From an uncultured bacterium (GTDB taxonomy: Bacteria > Hydrothermota > Tepidihabitantia > Tepidihabitantales > Tepidihabitantaceae): a stretch of DNA of 5,280 nt. The stretch spans positions 1 through 5,280 of the forward strand of contig CAKZPX010000200.1 of assembly GCA_937139435.1 (NCBI GenBank), written 5' to 3'. The position numbers and the translations under genes were made by a program. Below the pieces are notes generated by a model, which did not search any database, had not been told where the DNA came from, and saw only the letters and a list, made by a program, of their open reading frames with translations. Positions 1 to 5,280 of this stretch are shown in pieces (within the stretch, counting starts at the first letter, position 1; each line of letters opens with the position of its first letter).

Positions 1-365
1 TCTTCTGGCGTGACCTGGCAACCAAGGTGGTAAAGGCGTTGCAGGCGGACGGTCCGAGTTTTCTTAATGTCCTGGTACCCTGTCCGCTGGGATGGCGGCA
101 TCTTCCGGGTGAGACGGTAAAACTGGCCAAACTGGCTGCTGATACCTGTTACTGGCCAATCTATGAGGTTGAAGACGGAGCTTATAAAATTAACTACGAA
201 CCGCAGAAGAAGTTACCGGTTGAGGAGTTTCTCAAACCTCAGGGCAGGTTCCGTCACCTTTTTAACGACCAGCGCGGTGCTGAGATAATCGCCGAACTGC
301 AGCGTTATGTGGATGAGCAGTGGCAGCTGTTACATAAAAGGGCAGAGTGCTTTAAGAAGGAGTAA
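1..365 (+). CDS. porB: Pyruvate/2-oxoacid:ferredoxin oxidoreductase, beta subunit (C-terminal part)
   Basis: The gene enters from the left edge; its first whole codon is at 3 (Phe-Trp-Arg-Asp), and 120 residues remain before the TAA at 363-365. The GTG at 27 is internal, because the frame is open and family-like upstream of it. Visible landmarks of the beta subunit C-terminus are the segment GPSFLNVLVPCPLGW with its conserved Pro-Cys-Pro and Gly-Trp, then TCYWPIYEVEDGAYKINYEP, then PVEEFLKPQGRFRHLF. In the family this subunit binds thiamine diphosphate and an iron-sulfur cluster and, with the alpha, gamma and delta subunits, decarboxylates pyruvate or another 2-oxoacid to acyl-CoA while reducing ferredoxin in the cytoplasm. 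The TPP-binding part and the cluster cysteines lie outside the window, so pyruvate and branched-chain or 2-oxoglutarate specificity cannot be told apart. The other subunits probably lie to the left. Confidence 0.88.
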   Translation, partial: FWRDLATKVVKALQADGPSFLNVLVPCPLGWRHLPGETVKLAKLAADTCYWPIYEVEDGAYKINYEPQKKLPVEEFLKPQGRFRHLFNDQRGAEIIAELQRYVDEQWQLLHKRAECFKKE

Positions 366-473
366 AAACTACCGGGTTGGAATATGGAGCGTTAGGCGAC
401 CGGTGTCCTGATGTTATATTTATTTTTGGGAAAAATACCTGATTGTCCACTGCCGGCGGAAAGATAATTGATT
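366..473 (+). other. Intergenic gap between porB and the GlmU-like gene
   Basis: This 108-base gap is the only sizeable non-coding stretch on the plus-strand side. Its middle (about 411-440) is AT-rich and could hold a promoter for the following gene, but I find no convincing -35/-10 pair. An inverted repeat, ACCGG at 371-375 with CCGGT at 400-404, precedes a T-rich stretch at 413-427. The stem is only five pairs with a loop of about 24 bases, so a terminator for porB is possible but weak. A modest Shine-Dalgarno, GGAAAG at 458-463, sits 10 bases before the ATG at 474. Confidence 0.4.
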
Positions 474-1607
474 ATGGTCTGTATCTACGAAGGGACAGAG
501 ACACGGAATTTAGCACCGCTGGTTGACTTAAAACCTGTATTTGAGCTGCGCTGTGGCTGGCGCACCCTGATTGAAAAGTTTCAGCGAGTTTATCCCGGAG
601 AAAGGTTTGTTCTCTGGGTGCGGGACGATATTGCTGAACTGGTAAAAGAGCGGTATCCGGACTGTGCGGTTAATGCGCCGGTAGCATTGCCGGCAATTTT
701 TATCTATGCCGGCACGGTTCTTACCCGGGCTTTGCCGGTTAAAGGTAAAGACACCGTTTTTTACAGTGATAAGCGGGTGGTAGCGGTTCGGTTAAGCCGG
801 GAACGCCGTAAAGTAATAAATCGTTACCAGGAGTTAAGCGCTTTAATTCCCGGGCTGTATCAGGAGGAGGTTGCGGTTCGGACGATACTCTACCCCTGGG
901 AGTTAATTAAATACCATCCGGAAGAACTGGAGCGGGAGTTAGGTGAGAGTTGCGGTGATAGGGTGGTGGTTAAGCCCGGGGCACGGGTGTGGCGGGGTGC
1001 ATTTATCGTTACCGAGACCGGACCAGTGTATCTGGGCCAGGAGGCTGAGGTGCGTCCGGGCAGTGTTGTTTATGGACCGTGTTACATCGGTCCGGGTACC
1101 ATAGTTGATGGTGCGATTGTGCGGTCAGGATGCAGTTTTGGTCCCAGGTGCTGGATTGGGGGTGAGGTGGATAGTTCCATATTTCAGGGTTATGCCAACA
1201 AGCATCACGAGGGGTTTATCGGACACAGTTATGTTGGTGAGTGGGTTAATCTTGGTGCTTTGACTACCTGTTCGGACCTGAAAAATAATTATCAGCCGGT
1301 ACGAATGAAGGCAGGGACAAGGCGACGGGAAACCGGGATGTTAAAATTAGGCTGTGTGCTCGGCGACCACGCCAAAACCGCTATCGGGACTTTAATCCCG
1401 ACCGGAGCGGTGCTGGGCACATTTGCCAACTGGTTCGCGGGCGGGATGATGCCTGGGGTACTGCCTGCGTTCAGCTGGGGCAGGAGGGCGCACTGGCGGA
1501 TAGAGGAGATGATTGAATGCGCCCGCAGGGTAATGGCGCGCCGGAATGTGGTGATGAGCCCGGCTTATGAGAAGGTGTTAAGAAGGGCTTATCAGCGCTC
1601 GGTTTAA
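474..1607 (+). CDS. GlmU-like sugar-phosphate nucleotidylyltransferase / beta-helix acyltransferase
   Basis: This 377-residue two-domain protein resembles the alternative bacterial GlmU family, annotated as UDP-GlcNAc diphosphorylase / glucosamine-1-phosphate N-acetyltransferase. The N-terminal domain (about 1-160) opens with LAPLVDLKPVFELRCG (13-28), the form typical of this family, and lacks the LxAGxGTRM loop of classical GlmU. It closes with YPWELI, another family landmark. From about residue 162 hexapeptide-type repeats form a left-handed beta-helix, including the segment KHHEGFIGHS and then YVGEWVNLGALTTCSDLKNN (253-272), which is nearly diagnostic. By family, the enzyme makes a cytoplasmic nucleotide sugar such as UDP-GlcNAc for envelope polymers; the substrate here is inferred. 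I chose the ATG at 474 over an in-frame TTG at 468 because GGAAAG (458-463) is better spaced (10 versus 4 bases) and because family members begin at this point. The ROK kinase follows 27 bases downstream, probably in the same transcript. Confidence 0.8.
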   Translation: MVCIYEGTETRNLAPLVDLKPVFELRCGWRTLIEKFQRVYPGERFVLWVRDDIAELVKERYPDCAVNAPVALPAIFIYAGTVLTRALPVKGKDTVFYSDKRVVAVRLSRERRKVINRYQELSALIPGLYQEEVAVRTILYPWELIKYHPEELERELGESCGDRVVVKPGARVWRGAFIVTETGPVYLGQEAEVRPGSVVYGPCYIGPGTIVDGAIVRSGCSFGPRCWIGGEVDSSIFQGYANKHHEGFIGHSYVGEWVNLGALTTCSDLKNNYQPVRMKAGTRRRETGMLKLGCVLGDHAKTAIGTLIPTGAVLGTFANWFAGGMMPGVLPAFSWGRRAHWRIEEMIECARRVMARRNVVMSPAYEKVLRRAYQRSV

Positions 1608-1623
1608 TGATGGTTTCGCCGGC

Positions 1624-1630
1624 AGGAGGT
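1624..1630 (+). promoter_or_regulatory. Strong Shine-Dalgarno that fixes the ROK kinase GTG start
   Basis: AGGAGGT lies four bases before the GTG at 1635. The frame has a TGA at 1608-1610 and no other start codon between it and 1635, so this site settles the start even though it is GTG. It falls inside the 27-base gap after the GlmU-like gene, so the kinase can be translated independently within a shared transcript. Confidence 0.75.
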
Positions 1631-1634
1631 TGGG

Positions 1635-2477
1635 GTGGAAGGTGCAATTGGTATTGACATCGGCGGGACGAATATAAAAATCGGACTGGTTGATAAAAAC
1701 CGGATTGTTGCCCGCAGGATAATAAAAAATGACCCGGGTGAGCCACCACCGCAGGTGCTAACAAGGGTCGCGGAGATAGTAAAGAAGCTGGGGCAGAAAT
1801 ATTCGGTTAAAACAGCTGGTGTCGGTGTCGCCGGTCTGGTGGAAAAGGGGTCCGGACTTGTGGTTTTCTCGCCCAATCTGCCACTCTGGGTAAAGATTCC
1901 GGTGAAAGAGACGCTCGCCCGGCTTACCGGTCTGGAGGTTTTCTGTACCAACGATGCCAATGCGGTTACCCTGGGCGAGTGGCTTTATGGTGCGGCGCGG
2001 GGATATAATGATGTTCTCGGTCTGACACTCGGAACTGGAGTTGGCAGCGGACTGATCATTAATAACCAGCCGGTTCTGGGTGCGAATGGCTTTGCCGGCG
2101 AACTGGGGCACACGGTTATATCCTTTAATGGTCCGGATTGTCCCTGCGGAAATTCTGGTTGTTTGGAGCGTTACATTGGTGCGGTAGCGGTGGTCAGGCG
2201 CTGTCGTGCCCTGCTTCGGGCACAGGCACGCCGGGCCACGGTTGCCAGCAATCAGCTTTCACTTTTTGGCACATCCGGTGAGGGGTTAAGCAGGATGTTT
2301 GAGCTGACGGGGTTCAACCTTAATCAGATTACGCCTGAGGTTATTAGCCGGGCTGCTCGGATGGGTGATAAACTGGCACAGCGCGTGATAAAGGAAACCG
2401 CCTATTTTCTCGCAATCGGGATTATTAATGCGGTTCTTCTGTTGACCCGGAAATGGTTGTTATTGGTGGCGGATTAA
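1635..2477 (+). CDS. ROK-family sugar kinase, main part, ended early by a frameshift
   Basis: By family this is an ATP-dependent cytoplasmic hexose kinase (glucose, N-acetylglucosamine or N-acetylmannosamine). Visible motifs: phosphate-binding IGIDIGGTN (5-13); NDAN (106-109), whose Asp107 is the expected catalytic base; LGTGVGSGLI (132-141); GELGH (155-159); and the zinc motif CPCGNSGCLE (169-178), with Cys169, Cys171 and Cys176 joined by His159 as ligands. The frame is family-like through NAVLLL (to 2444), then becomes Thr-Arg-Lys-Trp and stops at 2475-2477, 280 residues in all. The expected continuation, Asp-Pro-Glu-Met-Val-Val-Ile-Gly-Gly-Gly, is found one frame back from 2444. Reading across the shift gives about 335 residues, a normal ROK length. 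Restoring one base, for example ttgac to ttggac, repairs the gene. Sugar specificity cannot be read from the sequence; the GlmU-like neighbour makes an amino sugar plausible. Confidence 0.88.
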   Translation: MEGAIGIDIGGTNIKIGLVDKNRIVARRIIKNDPGEPPPQVLTRVAEIVKKLGQKYSVKTAGVGVAGLVEKGSGLVVFSPNLPLWVKIPVKETLARLTGLEVFCTNDANAVTLGEWLYGAARGYNDVLGLTLGTGVGSGLIINNQPVLGANGFAGELGHTVISFNGPDCPCGNSGCLERYIGAVAVVRRCRALLRAQARRATVASNQLSLFGTSGEGLSRMFELTGFNLNQITPEVISRAARMGDKLAQRVIKETAYFLAIGIINAVLLLTRKWLLLVAD

Positions 2478-2641
2478 GCAGGCTGGGTAAAATGCTGTTA
2501 AAAGGGGTCCAGGGCACGGTTCGCAGTCGTCCTTATCTTGCGGAGCGAAAACTGAAGATAGTTTTATCCAGTTTGCGTGAGGATGCCGGTGTTCTGGGAG
2601 CGAGTCAGTTGTTTTGTTACCGGCATCTGCTCGGGCAGTAG
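2453..2641 (+). CDS. C-terminal segment of the ROK kinase, displaced to the -1 frame
   Basis: This is not an independent gene. The family-like frame begins at the GAC codon at 2444-2446, reading Asp-Pro-Glu-Met-Val-Val-Ile-Gly-Gly-Gly-Leu-Ser, the usual ROK motif after the last long helix. It goes on to LREDAGVLGASQLF, the typical ROK C-terminus, and stops at TAG 2639-2641. The ATG at 2453 is simply the Met of that motif, and I see no fitting ribosome-binding site for it. The segment carries conserved C-terminal secondary structure of the sugar kinase fold and shows no decay, so the break is either very recent or a base-calling error. I see no canonical slippery heptamer at the junction, which argues against programmed frameshifting. 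Confidence 0.82.
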   Translation: MVVIGGGLSRLGKMLLKGVQGTVRSRPYLAERKLKIVLSSLREDAGVLGASQLFCYRHLLGQ

Positions 2642-2678
2642 TATAAAGCGCACCTTGCCCGGGTCATAACTTATTTTT
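2630..2678 (+). terminator. Possible intrinsic terminator of the plus-strand genes
   Basis: CTCGGGCA (2630-2637) pairs with TGCCCGGG (2656-2663) to give eight pairs, one of them a G-U wobble. The loop is 18 bases and overlaps the ROK stop codon. The T-rich stretch ttattttt (2671-2678) starts seven bases after the stem. Position and strand suit termination of the GlmU-like/ROK transcript, but the long loop and the spacer before the T tract make it a weak example. On the minus strand no T tract follows the stem, so it would act in one direction only. Confidence 0.35.
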
Positions 2679-2689
2679 CTCCTGGCGGA

Positions 2690-3355
2690 TTAAATTTTTT
2701 GCCAGAGGAATTCCCAGATGCCCATCGGAGCAACCCTTTTTTCCATTATAAAACTACCCTCAATAATAAAAGGGCGAAACTCCTGGGCATAATAGAGCCG
2801 GCGCTGGGAGGTATCATTGCGATACCAGCTCATCCCCTGGGCTAAAATCCTTTTTAACGTTGCGTCGTAATTACCGTCTAAGGTCTTAAAACCCATTTTG
2901 ATCATGGTTACCAGCATCGCCACATGCCGGGGATAGGCGACCACCGAGTAGCCGCGATTCTTTTTGCAGAGAGCGATCACCAGTTCCACCATAAAAGGGG
3001 CGTAACTGTTTCCCCGATATTTGGGGCGCATATAGGCACGGGTGAGTTCCCAGCGGTCCATATCCCGTCCTTCAGCATCCAGCCAGCGCGGGTCAATACG
3101 GTCATAACCCATCCATTCGTTGCCAGTACGGTTGTTGCCGATATAGACCTCAAGCAGTTCTTCACTGGAAACCGGGTCGTGGTAGCGCCGGATTGCGAAC
3201 CAGTGGTCTTGTGATCTTATCTCCGGTTGCGGTGGGACGGTTTTTACCTCGGGCAAGGAGCGGATAAAATCCATAACCCCTTCATCGGTCTCGCAGGGTA
3301 TGTTATTAACAATGTCCTTGATCCAGTTACGATAGACTTTTGGGTCAATAGCCAT
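2690..3355 (-). CDS. GNAT-like acyltransferase fold protein, function unknown
   Basis: This 221-residue soluble protein has no signal peptide or membrane segment. I do not recognise the family, but the middle reads like a GNAT core. A strand, RWELTRAYMRP (101-111), leads into KYRGNSYAPFMVELVIALC (112-130), matching the acyl-CoA-binding loop and following helix. SVVAYPRHVAML (137-148) and MIKMGFK (151-157) match the later strand, helix and the usual Gly-Phe. The loop departs from the common (Q/R)xxGx(G/A) pattern: it reads K112-Y-R-G115-N-S117. About 65 residues follow the core (WYRNDTSQRRLYY, then EFRPFIIEGSF), and about 50 precede it. Acyl donor and acceptor cannot be told. The ATG overlaps the ftsK stop by one base (TAATG), and GGGGAG (3363-3368) lies seven bases upstream, so it is probably translationally coupled to ftsK. 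An N-acyltransferase or a non-catalytic GNAT domain are both possible. Confidence 0.55.
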   Translation of the reverse strand: MAIDPKVYRNWIKDIVNNIPCETDEGVMDFIRSLPEVKTVPPQPEIRSQDHWFAIRRYHDPVSSEELLEVYIGNNRTGNEWMGYDRIDPRWLDAEGRDMDRWELTRAYMRPKYRGNSYAPFMVELVIALCKKNRGYSVVAYPRHVAMLVTMIKMGFKTLDGNYDATLKRILAQGMSWYRNDTSQRRLYYAQEFRPFIIEGSFIMEKRVAPMGIWEFLWQKI

Positions 3356-5280
3356 TACTCCGCTCCCCGTTTACATTTTTTAGCGATCTCGGCAAGTTTA
3401 TTTTCCAGTTCCTCAGCATCCTCAATTATCACCTTACGGGGTTTGCTGCCAGCATGCGGTCCAACAATACCTGCCCGCTCCAGCTGGTCAATAATCCTTC
3501 CTGCCCGAGCCCAGCCCACATCCAGCCGGCGCTGGAGCATGGACACCGACGCCTCGCGGTGCAGGACAACCAGTCGTGCCGCTTCCGCAAATAGCGCATC
3601 AAACTCATCGCTACCAGTGCTCTCCTCGCCACTCTGTACTACTTTTGCTGCAACCTCTTCTTCCAGGGATTCATAGTAGCCACGGACAAGCAGGTTGTCA
3701 ATAGTTTGTTCATCTAAAATTGTTTTTAACTGATCCAGTTTTCTGCCCCGGGCAGTCCGGTGCGGATGGTAAAATACATCCACCAGGTCACGCTGGACAA
3801 TCTCCTGGGCGGTTTTTTCCGGTTCGGGTAGAAACTCGCTCAGGAGTGCGGTAAGATAACGCACCGCCCAGAGGTCAACCACCTGTTTTGCTGCCCGTTC
3901 CGAGACAAAACAACCGTGCAATCTGACCGGCTCTCCTTTCCCCGGGGGCAGGAATAACATATCACCCCGCCCGAGTAATGATTCGGCACCATTGGCGTCA
4001 AGGATTGTCCGGGAATCAACCTTGGTGGCGACCTGAAATGCGATACGACAGGGAAAGTTTGCCTTAATCAGACCGGTGATAACATCTACTGATGGGCGCT
4101 GGGTGGCAAGGATAAGATGGATACCAACCGCCCGGGACATCTGTGCCAGCCGGATAATCCGTGCCTCAATTTCTGTTGGTGCCCGCTGCATCAGGTCGGC
4201 AAGTTCGTCAATCACCACCACAATATAGGGTTTTTTCTTCTTGCCCATTTCTTCGCAGCGGGCGTTAAAACTGGTGATGTCCCGGACACCGAGTTCAGCA
4301 AATTCGCTATAACGCGCCTCCATAATATTGACAATCCGGGTGAGGTCACCTACCACCAGTTCCGGAGCGGTGGTGGTGCGGGACAGGAGATGGGGAATGG
4401 GGTTATAAATGGGCAGTTCCAGTTGTTTGGGATCGATGGCGAGAAAACGCACCGCGGCGGGTGTGGAGCGGTAGATGATGGACATTATGATGGAGTTGAT
4501 GCAGACCGATTTTCCCGAGCCGGTAGTGCCGGCAATAAGAATATGGGGCATCTGGCGGAGGTCGGCACAGTATGGTTCGCCGGTGATTGTTGTCCCCAGG
4601 GCGAAGCCGAGCGGTGAGTCCAGGGTGCGAAATGCGGGGCTGGTAAGCACCTCTTTCAGATACACGGTGCGGCGGACCTTGTTAGGTATTTCAACCCCGA
4701 CCGCACTTTTCCCCGGGATGGGAGCAAGGATACGGACCCTTTCGGCGGACAGCGCTAACGCAATATCATCGGCAAGGCTCTCAATGCCACTGCAACGGAC
4801 ACCGGGTGCTGGTTCCAGCTCAAACCGGGTGACCATCGGTCCGGACAGAATGGCGGTTAATTTGCCATCCACACCGAACTCTTTTAGTTTGCTTATCAGG
4901 AGCTGTCCCTCGGCCTCTGCCTCAGCAGGGTCTTTGAACACCTTGTCTTTTTCTGTGGGCTGGTCAATGCGATTGAGAAACTCCTTTTGAAACTCATCCA
5001 GGTTAAGTTTTAACTGCTGGCGGGGCGTTACCGGTCCGGTAACGACCTTTACAGGTGAGGTGGTGGTACTGATATAATTGGTGCCCGCTGGTGCGGTCGG
5101 CGGTTCGGTTGCCGGTGAAACTTCTGTTTCTGAGCGGGCGGTTCCGCTTTTGGCGGCAGCGGGAGCGGGTGAGGCTGATGGTGATGCTGCCTGGTGGGTT
5201 GTTACCGGCACCCGTCCGGAGAGTGGTTTTTTAAAGAGGCGGTTGATTAACTTTCGTCCACCAGTGATTAGAGAGGTTAG
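3355..5280 (-). CDS. ftsK: FtsK/SpoIIIE-family DNA translocase (N-terminus outside window)
   Basis: This is a hexameric ATP-driven DNA pump that clears and aligns chromosome termini at the division septum. The frame is open to the right edge, so the GTG at 5209-5211 is internal and the membrane domain lies beyond. Visible parts in order: a basic segment (RKLINRLFKK), as expected just after the membrane helices; an Ala/Pro/Ser/Thr-rich linker (about 5060-5210); the alpha domain with GPMVTRFELEPAPGV and APIPGKSAVGVEIPN; Walker A AGTTGSGKS (4507-4533); Walker B YIVVVIDEL (about 4201-4227); LATQRPSVDVITGLIKAN and DSRTILDANGAESLLGRGD; and a C-terminal winged-helix gamma domain (about 3425-3612) with SMLQRRLDVGWARAGRIIDQ. 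All motor motifs look intact, so it should be active. A segment of about 85 residues between motor and gamma domain (3613-3867) is longer than in E. coli FtsK or B. subtilis SpoIIIE. The stop TAA shares its last base with the ATG of the GNAT-like gene. Confidence 0.95.
   Translation of the reverse strand, partial: LTSLITGGRKLINRLFKKPLSGRVPVTTHQAASPSASPAPAAAKSGTARSETEVSPATEPPTAPAGTNYISTTTSPVKVVTGPVTPRQQLKLNLDEFQKEFLNRIDQPTEKDKVFKDPAEAEAEGQLLISKLKEFGVDGKLTAILSGPMVTRFELEPAPGVRCSGIESLADDIALALSAERVRILAPIPGKSAVGVEIPNKVRRTVYLKEVLTSPAFRTLDSPLGFALGTTITGEPYCADLRQMPHILIAGTTGSGKSVCINSIIMSIIYRSTPAAVRFLAIDPKQLELPIYNPIPHLLSRTTTAPELVVGDLTRIVNIMEARYSEFAELGVRDITSFNARCEEMGKKKKPYIVVVIDELADLMQRAPTEIEARIIRLAQMSRAVGIHLILATQRPSVDVITGLIKANFPCRIAFQVATKVDSRTILDANGAESLLGRGDMLFLPPGKGEPVRLHGCFVSERAAKQVVDLWAVRYLTALLSEFLPEPEKTAQEIVQRDLVDVFYHPHRTARGRKLDQLKTILDEQTIDNLLVRGYYESLEEEVAAKVVQSGEESTGSDEFDALFAEAARLVVLHREASVSMLQRRLDVGWARAGRIIDQLERAGIVGPHAGSKPRKVIIEDAEELENKLAEIAKKCKRGAE

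Noticed and set aside
468..470. TTG as the start of the GlmU-like gene
   Set aside because: It is only four bases after the Shine-Dalgarno, and the ATG two codons later fits the family N-terminus and spacing better.
1607..1657. ATG codons at 1607 and 1610 overlapping the GlmU-like stop (TAATGATG)
   Set aside because: They are in a different frame from the ROK kinase and reach a stop after about 17 codons with no recognisable peptide.
1471..2111. Minus-strand open frames over the GlmU-like/ROK junction and the ROK N-terminus
   Set aside because: They overlap clearly conserved genes on the other strand and show only Ser/Pro/Thr-rich nonsense translations.
2436..2450. Programmed -1 frameshift signal in the ROK gene
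   Set aside because: No X XXY YYZ heptamer is present at the junction, and ROK kinases are not known to need frameshifting.
2682..2705. Inverted repeat CTGGC / GCCAG around the end of the GNAT-like gene
   Set aside because: It has only five pairs, overlaps coding sequence, and lacks a T tract after the stem on the minus strand.
2924..3676. Plus-strand open frames opposite the GNAT-like gene and the ftsK end
   Set aside because: There is no family resemblance and no good ribosome-binding site; the second is very rich in Ser/Ala as expected of a reverse-frame shadow.
4117..4990. Long plus-strand open frames opposite ftsK (4117-4617 and 4475-4990)
   Set aside because: They lie antisense to the conserved FtsK motor, have no recognisable domains and odd composition, and are shadows of a strongly biased coding strand.
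5209..5211. GTG as the start of ftsK
   Set aside because: The frame remains open for 23 more codons to the window edge with a plausible post-membrane basic segment, and FtsK needs its N-terminal membrane domain.

Overview
The window holds the end of one gene, three complete genes and the body of a fifth, in two convergent groups meeting near position 2665. It looks like bacterial chromosome from an anaerobe. The stand-alone beta subunit of a pyruvate/2-oxoacid:ferredoxin oxidoreductase points to ferredoxin-linked anaerobic metabolism. FtsK and the GlmU-like enzyme point to Bacteria rather than Archaea. The mix of genes and the moderate GC would suit an uncultivated lineage such as candidate phylum WOR-3 or a relative of the Bacteroidetes/Chlorobi group, but this is only a guess. 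I see no mobile elements, CRISPR, tRNA or rRNA.

Plus strand (1-2641): the C-terminal 120 residues of the ferredoxin oxidoreductase beta subunit (PorB-like); a 108-base gap; a complete GlmU-like sugar-phosphate nucleotidylyltransferase with a left-handed beta-helix acyltransferase half (474-1607); and, 27 bases further on behind a strong Shine-Dalgarno, a ROK-family sugar kinase (from 1635). The ROK reading frame breaks at about 2444. The main frame runs into a stop at 2477, and the missing C-terminal ROK segment lies intact in the -1 frame up to 2641. This is a single-base deletion in the organism or a base error in the sequence.

Minus strand (5280-2690): an FtsK/SpoIIIE DNA translocase enters from the right edge without its membrane domain. 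It carries the linker, alpha/beta motor and gamma DNA-reading domain, and its stop codon overlaps by one base (TAATG) the start of a 221-residue protein with a GNAT-like acyltransferase core. The overlap implies the two are translated together.

The GlmU-like enzyme and the ROK kinase could serve one route from free (amino) sugar to nucleotide sugar for envelope synthesis. FtsK acts in chromosome segregation at division, and the role of the GNAT-like partner is unknown. Nothing here is clearly a new system. The points most worth checking are the broken ROK frame, the coupled GNAT-like gene, and an extra segment between the FtsK motor and gamma domain.
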